DNA of 64,000 bases from Paenibacillus sp. HWE-109 (GCF_022163125.1 NZ_CP091881.1:1240001-1304000); one strand, 5' to 3'. Positions 26,480 to 36,105 are shown, counted from the stretch's first letter. Notes: generated by a model from the letters alone, not told the origin. Numbers and translations: made by a program.

Positions 26480-27091
26480 ATGAACAATACTACTAAACAT
26501 GCAGAAGAGAAGAAGATTTTTGCGCATTACAATGAAAAAACAATTAGAGTGTATCAAGCTTATAACCATAAGATTGCAGATGAAGCAGTCGAGTTAGGTT
26601 CGTTCGGCGCATCATTTAAAATGGAAAGGATGACGTGGATCAAACCATCTTTTTTATGGATGATGTATCGGTCAGGCTGGGGTACCAAAGTTGATCAAGA
26701 AAGAATTCTAGCAATCGACATTTCTAGAGAAGGATTTGATGCAATTTTGTCAGATGTAGTTTTGTCTTCCTTTCATTCAGATGCCTATGTATCTTTCGAT
26801 GAATGGAAATTAAAATTACAAAATTCTCAAGTTAGATGTCAATGGGATCCTGATCGTGATATACATGGAAATCCTTTGCATAGACGCGCTGTTCAACTAG
26901 GTTTAAAAGGTAATATGGTAGAGAATTACGTCCATAAATGGATAGTAGAAGTAAATGACATTACTGAGCATGTAATACAGATCAGAGAAGCAATACAATT
27001 AAACAGCTTTGAGGTCAGCATGTTACCAAATGAACGTGAATACCATTTGGATGAGTGCATTCAGAGAACTCTTGGAATGGTAACACAGTAA
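26480..27091 (+). CDS. DUF4291 family protein
   Basis: A 203-residue cytosolic protein that matches the DUF4291 family along its length. Marker segments are ETIRVYQAYNHKIADEAV-type sequence near the start, MTWIKPSFLWMMYRSGWGTK, QERILAIDISREGFD, and the QWDPDRD and LHRRAVQLGL region. The biochemical function of the family is not known to me. The ribosome binding site is weak (GACGAGGATG). It is a single gene bounded by a strong terminator, unrelated to the sugar modules around it. Confidence 0.88.
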   Translation: MNNTTKHAEEKKIFAHYNEKTIRVYQAYNHKIADEAVELGSFGASFKMERMTWIKPSFLWMMYRSGWGTKVDQERILAIDISREGFDAILSDVVLSSFHSDAYVSFDEWKLKLQNSQVRCQWDPDRDIHGNPLHRRAVQLGLKGNMVENYVHKWIVEVNDITEHVIQIREAIQLNSFEVSMLPNEREYHLDECIQRTLGMVTQ

Positions 27092-27099
27092 TTAAAGTC

Positions 27100-27137
27100 G
27101 AACCTTTAGGGGCTTCAACCCTTACAAGGTTCTTTTT
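27100..27137 (+). terminator. Rho-independent terminator after the DUF4291 gene
   Basis: GAACCTT with an inner AGGG pairs with CCCT and AAGGTTC, followed by TTTTT. It lies between two convergent genes and may also slow transcription from the AraC gene on the other strand. Confidence 0.85.
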
Positions 27138-27147
27138 GTAAACTGGA

Positions 27148-27990
27148 CTATAGGCGAGTCAGCGCTTTTTTGTATTTGCCGGGACTGCTGCCGTACATTG
27201 ATTTGAAAAATCTTATGAATGGATACGTATGATCATAGCCGATCCGATTCGCGATCTCCCCCATTGTTAAATCTGTCGTAGCCAATAAATATTGCGCCTT
27301 CTTCAATCTCTGAGCTTGGACATATTGCATCGGAGAAACTTGGAAGGCTTGTTTGAATTCTTTATGAAAATGGGAGATGGACAAGTACATCACTTCGGCC
27401 ATTCGTGTCACCTTTATTTTCTCGGTAAGATGTTTCTCCATGTAGTCGAACACGGGTTGAAACCGTTGGAGATTCCTCATATTCTCGAAGCTGCCGATTT
27501 TGTAACGGGAGACGGAAAGAACAACTTCCAATAGAGTGAACAGTCGCTGCTTGACTTGCGCTGCTTTGTACAAGGAAGTGCTGGTGTCGATTGGATCGGT
27601 GTTCATCAAGGCGGTTATTTCAGTTTGGAGCCGACCGATGTTATTTCCGATAGCTTCGGAGGTGACATAAGGCGTTTCTATAAAGTCGAACAGTTTAAAA
27701 TGGTCAAAAAGAGTGATGTCCACATTCAGCCAATGCGTGACGAATTGAGGTTCCAGCATGTTGACTTCATATTTGGTATGCGGGGGGATAATCAACCCTT
27801 GCCCGGGCTCAACCTTATAGCTCTCATTGCCAATATGAAGAAGCAGCGGCCCGTCCGTAATTTGGGAGATGAGTGTGAATGGCTGATCGAAACTATGAGA
27901 TTTCTTCACGTCAAATCGCGTCGTATTGCCCTTGAAATAAGTAAAATCAAGCGAATTCAGGACTGTGAGCAAAAACGGGGAATCATGCAT
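27148..27990 (-). CDS. AraC-family transcriptional regulator with cupin-like sensor domain
   Basis: A 280-residue soluble regulator. The N-terminal half is an AraC-binding cupin (VEPGQGLIIPPHTKYEV) that would hold a sugar. The C-terminal 100 residues are the double helix-turn-helix (LSISHFHKEFKQAF, then LTMGEIANRIGYDHTYPFIR). GGCGGAAG lies upstream of the start. It is divergent from the dehydrogenase/isomerase genes at 28172-30256, which are its likely targets; the shared 180-base intergenic region contains two GTGACA motifs, at 28111 and 28140. Confidence 0.92.
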   Translation of the reverse strand: MHDSPFLLTVLNSLDFTYFKGNTTRFDVKKSHSFDQPFTLISQITDGPLLLHIGNESYKVEPGQGLIIPPHTKYEVNMLEPQFVTHWLNVDITLFDHFKLFDFIETPYVTSEAIGNNIGRLQTEITALMNTDPIDTSTSLYKAAQVKQRLFTLLEVVLSVSRYKIGSFENMRNLQRFQPVFDYMEKHLTEKIKVTRMAEVMYLSISHFHKEFKQAFQVSPMQYVQAQRLKKAQYLLATTDLTMGEIANRIGYDHTYPFIRFFKSMYGSSPGKYKKALTRL

Positions 27991-28171
27991 ACTTCTTCCG
28001 CCTTCTTCATGTAATTACACTTATTATAGTGGATCGCGCAGCTGAATCAAACGGAATGAAGCAGGCTCCGAACAAAAGGTGTATAAAATCAGACAATTTG
28101 TCATTTCAACGTGACATCCCCCGGTGAGATAATCTTCCCGTGACAGAAATTATGAGGGAGATGAATCAGGA

Positions 28172-29235
28172 ATGAGCGCTAAACTGAAGATCGGCATTCT
28201 GGGCGGAGGAGGCATTTTGACTGCACATGCCCCAGGGTATACACGTCTCGCGGATCTTTGCGAAGTCGTTGTGGCCGAGACTGACCCAAGCCGCCATAGT
28301 GAGATTCGAAGACTGTTGGGCGAGAATGTTGCCATGTAGAAGATTATACCGAGATTTTGACTGACAAAGAAGTGGATGCCGTGGATATTCTGCTTCCGCA
28401 TTATTTGCACGCGCCTGCGGCAATCGCCGCTGCGGAAGCAGGCAAGCATGTGCTGATCGAGAAAGTGATGGCCCGCAATGTGCAAGAGTGCGATCTAATG
28501 ATCCGAGCTTGCGAGAAAGCCGGCGTATCGCTTACCGTCTGCCATGACCGGCGTTACGATGCCGATTGGCAGGCGCTTAAGCGGGTGGTCGAATCCGGCG
28601 AACTGGGAGACATTTTGTTCTGGAAGTTGGAGCACAACCAGAACGTCGTTTTCCCCGAGCGAAGCTGGGTGCGATCGAAGGAAATGCTTGGCGGCGGTGC
28701 CATTATGAGCTGTCTTACCCACCAGATCGATTCGCTCAGATGGTATGAAGGGGAAGTGGATCAGGTGACTTGCATGACGAAAACGGAGCCGGATCGCATG
28801 GAAGGGGAAAGCATCGGGGCCGTATTGGCCAAAATGCGATCGGGCGCACTGGCCCTGCTCTCCATCAACTGGTATACGCAATCGCATCATGCTCCGGATG
28901 GATTATGGTACGAATTCAATCACGTCACCGGTACGAAGGGTGAAGCTTATTTTATGAGCGGCAAAGGTACATACGTCAAAATTCATGACGGATCATCCAA
29001 GCAGTTTCAGTATGACATGAAAGGTGAAGGAAGTTTCGTCAAGGTAGACGTCAAGAAAGAATTAACGGGCCACCAGCGCTGTATCGAGCAATGGGTGAAA
29101 AGCTTGAGAGGCGAACAGGCGGAAATGTTAACCGATGGGACAGACAGCCGTAAAACGGTTGAAGTGGCGGAAGCCGCTTATCGGGCTGAGGAAACGAAGG
29201 CGGTAGTCAGCCTTCCCTTGCAACCGACATATTGA
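28172..29235 (+). pseudogene. Gfo/Idh/MocA-type sugar dehydrogenase, frameshifted
   Basis: The gene starts at the ATG at 28172 (AGGGAG upstream) and encodes the NAD(P)-binding start KIGILGGGGI, but this frame stops at TAG 28337-28339. The remainder (VEDYTEILTDKEVDAVDILL onward) continues without interruption in another frame to 29235. One missing base near 28336, probably a G in what would read ATGGTAGAAGAT, explains the break; restoring it gives about 354 residues, normal for the family. The second part keeps the EKVMA segment and the C-terminal dimer domain. Family members oxidise sugars or inositols with NAD(P). It precedes the isomerase gene, so both probably belonged to one sugar-conversion operon. 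A true mutation and a sequence error cannot be distinguished here. Confidence 0.85.
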
Positions 29236-29269
29236 AAGCGGTAGTCAGACGATTAAAGGAGGATTGGCT

Positions 29270-30256
29270 TTGCGGATAGGAATCGACAGCTTTACGCTCC
29301 GGGAATTGAACCTGGATCCTTATCAGTGTCTAGATTATGCCAACAAACGAGGGTTGGAAGGCGTGCAGTTTGGCGGCATGGACGGATTGAGCAGCAAGCG
29401 TGATGTGGGTGAACTATTGAACTTAAGGAATTACGCCGATTCACTCGGGATGTATATAAACGTTTCTGTAGGTGTCTGCAATCCGCTTCTGCAGCAATCA
29501 GAAGACGAAGCGAGAACGGCGATGATTCTTGATATTCAAGCCTTCGCCAAAGCCGGCTGGCATGAGCTGGCGGGCATCATTAGCAGGAGTGACGAACGAT
29601 ACAAGCATCCCGTTCCATGGAATACGCACTTATCGAAGAGTGCCGATTTCGTGCGAAGCCTGAGACCGGTGCTGGAGGCGTGCGGCAGTCGGATCAATCT
29701 GGAGAATCACGGCGACTCCACCTTCGATATTCTACATGTCGTCGAAGCCGCCGGTTCGGATATATGCGGCGTAAACCTCGATACCGGGAATACGCTGGTA
29801 AATGCGGAAGACCCTGTATTGGCGGCCAGACGAGTTGCTCCCTATACGCACTTGACCCACATCAAGGATGGCATCGTTTTCTTCTCGGCGAATGGGGTCA
29901 GCAGGCAAGGAAAGGCGCCCGGCCAAGGGATTGTCGATCTCGCGAGCATCATTGCCATTTTGGGTGAGTATAACCCGGATTTGCCTTTGTCGATCGAAGA
30001 TCACAAGTGGATTTTTGAATTCCCGGTGTTCGAGCAGGAATGGTTCACTCCAAACCAGAACTTGACGCCCTATGAATTCGGACAATTTATCAAGCTCGTA
30101 AAAGCGGTAGAGCAGAAGCTTGCCTCCGGAGAGCTGCCAGCCGTCGATGCCTACGAAGCGATACCTTATTTGGCACAAATGGAGGAAAGGATTGCAAGCG
30201 GTGCGGAGTGTTTGCGAGGGATTCTAGAAAAGTTGAATTTACAAAGCGGTAAGTGA
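29270..30256 (+). CDS. Sugar phosphate isomerase/epimerase (xylose-isomerase-like TIM barrel)
   Basis: A 328-residue cytosolic protein of the AP-endonuclease-2/xylose-isomerase-like TIM barrel family. Visible features are RIGIDSFTLRELNL at the start, NLENHGDSTFDILHVVE, CGVNLDTGNTLV with metal-binding Asp, HLTHIKDG with metal-binding His, and SIEDH near the end. AAAGGAGG ends seven bases before the TTG at 29270; the in-frame TTG at 29264 is too close to it. It lies 34 bases after the frameshifted dehydrogenase gene, so both served one pathway of sugar or inositol conversion. The exact reaction is not readable. Confidence 0.88.
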   Translation: MRIGIDSFTLRELNLDPYQCLDYANKRGLEGVQFGGMDGLSSKRDVGELLNLRNYADSLGMYINVSVGVCNPLLQQSEDEARTAMILDIQAFAKAGWHELAGIISRSDERYKHPVPWNTHLSKSADFVRSLRPVLEACGSRINLENHGDSTFDILHVVEAAGSDICGVNLDTGNTLVNAEDPVLAARRVAPYTHLTHIKDGIVFFSANGVSRQGKAPGQGIVDLASIIAILGEYNPDLPLSIEDHKWIFEFPVFEQEWFTPNQNLTPYEFGQFIKLVKAVEQKLASGELPAVDAYEAIPYLAQMEERIASGAECLRGILEKLNLQSGK

Positions 30257-30335
30257 ACACGTCTTACGTATCTTCGTGTTCACGACATCAACAGCGGGTT
30301 GCGTGGTAGAGTGAAGTTGGATAGGTGGATATTAG

Positions 30336-30366
30336 AACCGGGACTCTGTGGAGTGCCGGTTTTTTA
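30336..30366 (+). terminator. Rho-independent terminator after the isomerase gene
   Basis: AACCGGGACTC pairs with GAGTGCCGGTT around TGTG, followed by a T6 run. A second hairpin without a T run, GTGAACACG with CGTGTTCAC, overlaps the isomerase stop codon at 30254-30281. Confidence 0.85.
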
Positions 30367-30575
30367 GCAGACTGAGCTCATCTCCAAGCTGATCATAGCC
30401 AGCATGTCTCGCTCCTTCGCCGAAGAACGCACGCCGCAATTGATGAAATAAGGGATAGGCGGAGAGTTGAAATATAAGATCGGAGATCTCATTTGGGATA
30501 TTTTCTATTGGTTGTAATTTTTAAAAAAGTGGTTGATAATCCTTAATTAAAAACATGATATCACATGTATTATAA

Positions 30576-30590
30576 TAATAGCGCTTTCAT
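30576..30590 (-). promoter_or_regulatory. cre-like catabolite repression site upstream of the GH127 gene
   Basis: Read on the minus strand the site is ATGAAAGCGCTATTA, which matches the Bacillus cre consensus WTGNAANCGNWNNCW with one mismatch. It follows directly on a TATAAT-like sequence at 30571-30576 and lies about 40 bases before the GH127 start, a position where CcpA would block transcription. CcpA control is inferred. Confidence 0.5.
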
Positions 30591-30626
30591 AGAAAGTGGA
30601 ATTTATAAAGTAAAGGGGCAGCCTTG

Positions 30627-32603
30627 ATGAGTAATATTTCTATCCCAACACCGGTTCAATTGAAGAACGTGATAATCAAGGATGACTTCTGGTCCCCTTA
30701 TATTTCATTGATTCGCGATGTTGTAGTACCTTACCAGTGGGAGGCACTTAATGACCGAATCGAAGGCAACGAGCCGAGTCACGCCATCCGGAATTTCAGA
30801 ATCGCTGCCGGCTTGGAGCAGGGCGACTTCTACGGCATGGTGTTCCAAGACAGCGATGTGGCCAAGTGGCTCGAAGCCGTCGGTTATCTATTGGAGCAAA
30901 TGCCTGATCCCGATTTGGAAAAGGTAGCGGACGAAGTCGTTGATGTGATCGCTAAGGCTCAGCATGCGGACGGATACTTAAATACTTATTTTACACTCAA
31001 AGAAATGGCGGGGAGATGGACGAATCTCGCGGAGTGCCACGAGCTCTACTGCGCGGGTCATTTGATCGAAGCGGCGGTCGCCTATGAGAAGGCAACGGGG
31101 AAGGGCAAGATTCTGGAAGTGGCTTGCAAGCTGGCTGACTGCATCGATGCGACGTTCGGGGCAGAAGATGGAAAGATCAAAGGTTATGACGGGCACCAAG
31201 AGATCGAGTTAGCACTAATGAAGCTCTACAGAGTCACCTCGAACGAGCGGTATATGAAATTGGCGAAGTTCTTCTTGGATGAGAGAGGGCAGACTCCCCA
31301 CTTCTACGACTTAGAGTTCGATCGCAGGAATGGCGAAACTCATTTCCAAGCGCTGAAGATAGCCAAAGACAAAGCTTACAGCCAAGCGCACATCCCGATT
31401 CGAATGCAGCGGACGGCTGAAGGTCACGCAGTGCGGGTCGTATATATGTGCACGGGTATGGCCGACGTCGCTGCAGCGACAGGAGACGAAGAGTTGCTGA
31501 AGGCATGCCGGGCGCTCTGGCATAACATCGTGAACAAGCGGATGTATATTACGGGCTCGATTGGCTCGATGTCGTACGGCGAGTCGTTCACTCTCGATTA
31601 CGATTTACCAAACGATACGGCTTACGCCGAGACGTGCGCATCGATCGGTCTCATCTTCTTCGCCCAGCGCATGCTTCAGATCGAGCCGAGAAGCGAATAC
31701 GCGGACGTCATGGAGAGAGCGCTCTATAACACCGTTATCGGCGGGATGTCTCGCGACGGACAGCACTTCTTCTACGTGAATCCGTTGGAAGTTTGGCCTG
31801 AAGCAAGCGGTAAGAATCAGAATTTCGATCACGTGAAGATGGAAAGGCAGCGATGGTTCGGTTGCGCTTGTTGTCCGCCTAATATCGCTAGGCTGCTTGC
31901 CTCTCTAGGCAGCTATATCTACTCGTTCCATGGGCATGCCCTTTATACTCACTTATATATTGGAAGTCAAGTCACGGTGGAGGTGGATGGCAGCACCGTT
32001 GGGCTCATCCAGCATTCCGAGCTCCCTTGGAATGGTAACGTCCGATTCGAGCTAATGATGGATGGGCCCAAAACCTTCGCTTTGGCTCTTCGGATACCAA
32101 GCTGGTGCGGATCGTGGGATGTCAAGGTTAACGGGCAACCGGTAGCGGAATCTGCTATGCGCTTGGTTAACGGTTATCTTTATCTCGAACGGGAATGGAA
32201 CGTAGGTGATATCGTCCATCTGGTTCTACCGATGAACGTTAGTCCGATGAAAGGCAATCCGGAAATTCGAGAGACCGTAGGCATGGTCGCTATCCAGAGA
32301 GGGCCAATGGTGTACTGCCTGGAGGAAGCCGATAATGGCAAAGGGCTGCATAAGCTGATCATCCGTCCGGGTTTCGAAGATCAAGTTAACTTTGACAGCA
32401 GCTTGTTAGGCGGACTGCTCACTATCGATTTAACCGCCTATCGGATCCAAAACGAAGGTTGGCAGGATCAACTGTACCGCGTAAATGCCGAGGATCACGT
32501 AGAAGCGACGATCGCCCGGTTCATCCCATACTTTGCTTGGGCGAACCGGGGAAGCGGCGAGATGAGAGTGTGGATCAGAGAAAATACGGTATTACCCTCA
32601 TGA
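30627..32603 (+). CDS. GH127 family beta-L-arabinofuranosidase
   Basis: A 658-residue cytosolic enzyme of the former DUF1680, now GH127, family that releases beta-L-arabinofuranose. The zinc-thiolate active site known from Bifidobacterium HypBA1 is preserved with near-identical spacing: Glu319 in YGESF, Glu335 and Cys337 in YAETC, and Cys415-Cys416 in CACCPPN. HypBA1 has E322, E338, C340, C417 and C418. The alpha/alpha barrel occupies about residues 20-430 and a beta-sandwich follows. AAAGGGG precedes the ATG at 30627, preferred to the TTG at 30624. There is no signal peptide, so it acts on imported oligosaccharides. It leads the transporter genes at 32756-36030 and is probably co-regulated with them. 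Confidence 0.95.
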   Translation: MSNISIPTPVQLKNVIIKDDFWSPYISLIRDVVVPYQWEALNDRIEGNEPSHAIRNFRIAAGLEQGDFYGMVFQDSDVAKWLEAVGYLLEQMPDPDLEKVADEVVDVIAKAQHADGYLNTYFTLKEMAGRWTNLAECHELYCAGHLIEAAVAYEKATGKGKILEVACKLADCIDATFGAEDGKIKGYDGHQEIELALMKLYRVTSNERYMKLAKFFLDERGQTPHFYDLEFDRRNGETHFQALKIAKDKAYSQAHIPIRMQRTAEGHAVRVVYMCTGMADVAAATGDEELLKACRALWHNIVNKRMYITGSIGSMSYGESFTLDYDLPNDTAYAETCASIGLIFFAQRMLQIEPRSEYADVMERALYNTVIGGMSRDGQHFFYVNPLEVWPEASGKNQNFDHVKMERQRWFGCACCPPNIARLLASLGSYIYSFHGHALYTHLYIGSQVTVEVDGSTVGLIQHSELPWNGNVRFELMMDGPKTFALALRIPSWCGSWDVKVNGQPVAESAMRLVNGYLYLEREWNVGDIVHLVLPMNVSPMKGNPEIRETVGMVAIQRGPMVYCLEEADNGKGLHKLIIRPGFEDQVNFDSSLLGGLLTIDLTAYRIQNEGWQDQLYRVNAEDHVEATIARFIPYFAWANRGSGEMRVWIRENTVLPS

Positions 32604-32755
32604 GGTGCAAGGATAAATAACAATTGTTAACTCTGGTCAAGGAGGGAAGGGAGCAACCGACAGGATAACCGCCTTATATTTCAGAGGAAATATTACCCGT
32701 CAACGCGGGGGAAATCAAGGAATGATGATGAATTATATATGATGGAGGGGTTAAT

Positions 32756-34168
32756 ATGAAAACAATGAAAAAAGGATTCATGTTTAGCGTGTCTACGGTC
32801 TTGATCTTAAGCATGATGGCTGGATGCTCCACGAGTAACGATAAACCAAACGCATCGCCAACGGGAGAAGCGGCAACGAAGGCACCGCAGACGACGACGG
32901 CTCCTTCCACGGAGAAAGTGAAGATTACCTATTCGATGTGGGGAAGCGAAGATGAGGGGAAAAAAACGCAGGAAGCTGCGGATAAGTTTAATGCTTCGCA
33001 AAGCAAAATCGAAGTCAAAGTGCAAGCGATTCCTTGGGAAAACTACATGACCAAGCTGAATACGCAAGCAACGGCAGGTCAATTGCCGGATACGGGGATA
33101 CTAAAAGAGGATGGCGTCATCCAGTGGTCCTCCGATGGCATGCTGAATGATGTAAGTGGCATGTACACGGGAAGTGAGAGCAAGCCACTGGATAGCCTGG
33201 CCTACAAGTATCAAGGCAAAACCGTAGCCTATGCTGCTGCCAATGAAATCCTCCTCCTTTATTACAACAAAGACATGTTCGACAAAGCGAAGGTACCTTA
33301 TCCTCCATCCGCATTGGATAAAGCATGGACATGGGACGAATTCGTAGCAACGGCGAAGAAGCTGACGCTCGACAAGAATGGCAAACATCCTGACGAGGCT
33401 GGCTTTAATTCACAGAGCATCGTACAGTATGGGGCATCCGTCGAAAATCTGGCATGGCAGTTGGAAGCTTGGGTGCTTAGCAACGGCGGCGCTTTCTATT
33501 CGGGTGACGGTACATCGGTGAGAATTGGGGAAGACGCCAGTATGGAAGCGATTCAGAAAGTCGCGGATCTGTACTTGAAAGACCATGTTGCTCCGTTATC
33601 AGTTGGACAGACGGATGATGGCATTCAGCGTACCATCATCGCAGGAACGGTCGCCATGGCCACGAATGGCGCGTGGAACGTCGGAACTAGCTTAAATGCA
33701 GCCAAGGAGGCAGGGCTGAAATATGGCGTAGCCGTATTACCTTACTTGAAGGAAAAGGTTACCCTCAATACAGGTGGTGCCAATGTCGTATTCTCTCAAA
33801 CAAAGCATCCGAAAGAAGCAATGGAATGGCTCAAATGGTACACTGCCGAAGAAAACAACTGGGGACTCATCTCATCAGGCATTTGGATGCCGACACTGAA
33901 AAAGTGGTATACGGATGAAACGCTTACACATAAATGGGTCGACAATAAGAACTTCCCACCGTATAACGAATACAAGTCTGCTGTAGTCGATTATGCGCAA
34001 TCCTCAGCCGCGAGACCTGCTTCTTGGTTCTATACGAATCATACAACAGACTTTAATACTTTGCTGGGATCGACGTTAGGCGATGTTTGGACTGGTAAAA
34101 CTACCGCCAAGGACGCCATTACCAAAAATCTCGAAGCATTGAAAGCAGCCAATAAAGGCAAAAAATAA
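32756..34168 (+). CDS. MalE/UgpB-type sugar-binding lipoprotein
   Basis: A 470-residue lipoprotein; the signal peptide ends in SMMAGCST, so Cys is lipidated. The body fits SBP_bac_1, with MWGSEDEGKKTQEAADKFN near the start, a WTWDEFV segment, and GTVAMATNGAWNV in the cleft region. GGAGGGG lies about seven bases before the ATG. The 150-base gap after the GH127 gene holds the perfect palindrome TAACAATTGTTA at 32618-32629, a possible operator. The gene heads a transporter set with permeases at 34241 and 35161. Proximity to GH127 suggests an arabinose-containing oligosaccharide as ligand (inference). Confidence 0.93.
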   Translation: MKTMKKGFMFSVSTVLILSMMAGCSTSNDKPNASPTGEAATKAPQTTTAPSTEKVKITYSMWGSEDEGKKTQEAADKFNASQSKIEVKVQAIPWENYMTKLNTQATAGQLPDTGILKEDGVIQWSSDGMLNDVSGMYTGSESKPLDSLAYKYQGKTVAYAAANEILLLYYNKDMFDKAKVPYPPSALDKAWTWDEFVATAKKLTLDKNGKHPDEAGFNSQSIVQYGASVENLAWQLEAWVLSNGGAFYSGDGTSVRIGEDASMEAIQKVADLYLKDHVAPLSVGQTDDGIQRTIIAGTVAMATNGAWNVGTSLNAAKEAGLKYGVAVLPYLKEKVTLNTGGANVVFSQTKHPKEAMEWLKWYTAEENNWGLISSGIWMPTLKKWYTDETLTHKWVDNKNFPPYNEYKSAVVDYAQSSAARPASWFYTNHTTDFNTLLGSTLGDVWTGKTTAKDAITKNLEALKAANKGKK

Positions 34169-34178
34169 CGTATAGGAA

Positions 34179-34214
34179 GGATGACCGCCAAGAACAAGCA
34201 AGCGGCGGTCATCC
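34179..34214 (+). promoter_or_regulatory. Stem-loop between binding protein and permease genes
   Basis: GGATGACCGCC (34179-34189) is perfectly complementary to GGCGGTCATCC (34204-34214) around a 14-base loop. No T run follows, so partial attenuation or 3'-end protection of the binding protein mRNA is more likely than full termination. Confidence 0.55.
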
Positions 34215-34240
34215 CTCAAATTTGAGGTGGGGAGCAAGAT

Positions 34241-35164
34241 ATGGAGACCTTTAACAAACCTCAGCAACGCCGTTCCCGCTTTTTTTCGAGTGAAGCACGT
34301 GTTGCTTATATATGCTTGATTCCGGCAATACTCGGACTAATCTTCCTTACTTATCTACCTCTTCTTGGTGTGTTGGGCATTAGTATGACGAATTGGACGG
34401 GGCTAAAAAATCCCGAATTTGTCGGCTTCAGTAATTACATCACGCTATTTACCACAGATCCTTATATTAAAGACTCTATTATAGCAACGCTCTACTTCGC
34501 ATTTTTATCCGTAGCTGGAAGCATGATTTATTCACTTTTCATCGCAATGCTGTTGAATCGTAAAATTCCGGCAAGGGGCTTTTTCAGAGCCGTATTCTAT
34601 GTGCCTTTTGTTTTGCCTGCTGCCGCTATATACGTAGGATGGTCCTGGCTTTATGAAGCGAATTTTGGTTTCTTCAACTATCTCCTATCTGAAATCGGAT
34701 TGAACAAAGTTCTCTTTATCGCGGATTCGAATTTCGTAGTCCCATCTCTTTCATTGATTGCAGTCTGGCTGTCGGGGAACTTAATCGTTATTTTCTTGGC
34801 CGGGCTTCAAAGCGTTCCGAACGTCTATCATGAAGCGGCTGAAATGGATGGCGCAAACGGCTGGAAACGCTTCCTGCATGTCACCTTGCCTTGTATGACG
34901 CCGATCATTTTTTACAACCTGCTGCTGAGCTTGATTGCCAATCTTCAAGTCGTTACGCCGGCTCTTGCTCTGACCAATGGCGGTCCGGGCAACTCTTCCC
35001 GATTCATGACCTATCTGATGTATGATCAGGCTTTCGTCAATTACAAGCTGGGCTATGCCTGTGCGACGACCTTTATTATTTTCGCCATTCTTGCCGCTTT
35101 TACTGCTGTTTTGTTCAAGACATCGAAACGGTGGATCTTTTCCGAAGGAGACGACGATAAATGA
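34241..35164 (+). CDS. MalF/UgpA-type sugar ABC transporter permease
   Basis: A 307-residue permease with about six transmembrane helices. The EAA loop is seen as YHEAAEMDGANGWKRFLHV followed by TLPCMTP, and LTNGGPGNSS precedes the last helix as in MalF/UgpA subunits. GAGGTGGGGAG lies before the ATG. Its last four bases overlap the start of the partner permease (ATGA), indicating translational coupling. Together with the binding protein at 32756 it forms a CUT1 importer lacking its own ATPase. Confidence 0.94.
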   Translation: METFNKPQQRRSRFFSSEARVAYICLIPAILGLIFLTYLPLLGVLGISMTNWTGLKNPEFVGFSNYITLFTTDPYIKDSIIATLYFAFLSVAGSMIYSLFIAMLLNRKIPARGFFRAVFYVPFVLPAAAIYVGWSWLYEANFGFFNYLLSEIGLNKVLFIADSNFVVPSLSLIAVWLSGNLIVIFLAGLQSVPNVYHEAAEMDGANGWKRFLHVTLPCMTPIIFYNLLLSLIANLQVVTPALALTNGGPGNSSRFMTYLMYDQAFVNYKLGYACATTFIIFAILAAFTAVLFKTSKRWIFSEGDDDK

Positions 35165-36030
35165 GCGAAGTCGCATATTCCAGATTTAAAAGCAAGAAAC
35201 GCAGTGAACGAACGATGAATGTGCTTACGCTTATAGTTGTCATAATAATTGCCCTCATCGTGCTCTTTCCGATCTGGTGGATATTCCGTACGTCTCTAAT
35301 GACGAATCCCGAGATCTACAAATATCCACCGTCTCTTATACCGAAAAATTGGTTATTTTCCAATTATGAAAAAACATTGAATATATTTAAATTTTGGAAA
35401 TATTTGTGGAATACGATGGTAATTATCGTTCCTTCCTGCTTGGGGGGGACATTCACGGCTACCTTGTGCGGATATGCCTTTGCAAGGTTGCGGTTTAGGG
35501 GCAAACAATTGATCTGGATCCTATGCGTCGGTTCTATGCTCTTGCCTGCCATGGTTACGCTCATTCCCCTATACATTGGATGGACTCGGGGGCTGGGGCT
35601 CCATGACAGCTATCTGCCATTGATTCTGCCCTATTTTTGCGGCGGCGGCGCTTTTAATATCTTTTTGATCAGGCAGTTCATTCTCTCCATACCGAGAGAA
35701 CTCGACCAAGCCGCAACAATTGACGGCGCTGGGTACTTCCGCATTTTGTTCAGCATTATTATGCCGGCGATCAAACCCGCTATGATTGTCGTTGCCTTGT
35801 TTATTTTCATCGGCTTATGGAATGACTTGCTCCAACAGATGATTTACATTAATTCGAGCGAGAAATTCACCATAGCATTGGGGCTTACCAATTTTAAAGG
35901 TCAATTGAAGCAAGATTGGGCGTTGACGATGGCTGCTACGTGCCTTTCTTTTGCTCCAGGCGTCATTTTCTATCTGATTGGTCAAAAGTATTTTGTAGAG
36001 GGAATCACGATGACCGGAATGAAAAATTAG
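35161..36030 (+). CDS. MalG/UgpE-type sugar ABC transporter permease
   Basis: A 289-residue permease subunit with about six helices. The EAA loop reads RELDQAATIDGAGYFRI followed by MPAIKP, and the C-terminus EGITMTGMKN is typical of the MalG/UgpE group. It starts within the stop codon of the preceding permease gene. A strong terminator follows the stop codon, so the operon from GH127 or the binding protein ends here. Confidence 0.94.
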   Translation: MSEVAYSRFKSKKRSERTMNVLTLIVVIIIALIVLFPIWWIFRTSLMTNPEIYKYPPSLIPKNWLFSNYEKTLNIFKFWKYLWNTMVIIVPSCLGGTFTATLCGYAFARLRFRGKQLIWILCVGSMLLPAMVTLIPLYIGWTRGLGLHDSYLPLILPYFCGGGAFNIFLIRQFILSIPRELDQAATIDGAGYFRILFSIIMPAIKPAMIVVALFIFIGLWNDLLQQMIYINSSEKFTIALGLTNFKGQLKQDWALTMAATCLSFAPGVIFYLIGQKYFVEGITMTGMKN

Positions 36031-36073
36031 TCCGGATGCCTATTAATTGAGGAAGCAATGCGAAGATGGGTAT

Positions 36074-36105
36074 GCCTAAAATCAAACGATTTTAGGCTAT
36101 TTTTT
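36074..36105 (+). terminator. Rho-independent terminator of the arabinoside transporter operon
   Basis: GCCTAAAATC pairs perfectly with GATTTTAGGC around AAAC and is followed by TATTTTTT. Confidence 0.9.

Noticed and set aside
27556..28014. 152-codon plus-strand frame opposite the AraC regulator at 27148-27990
   Set aside because: It is antisense to the cupin domain of a clear regulator, without a start signal.
30254..30281. Hairpin GTGAACACG/CGTGTTCAC considered as the isomerase terminator
   Set aside because: It overlaps the stop codon and lacks a T run; the hairpin with T6 at 30336-30366 is better.
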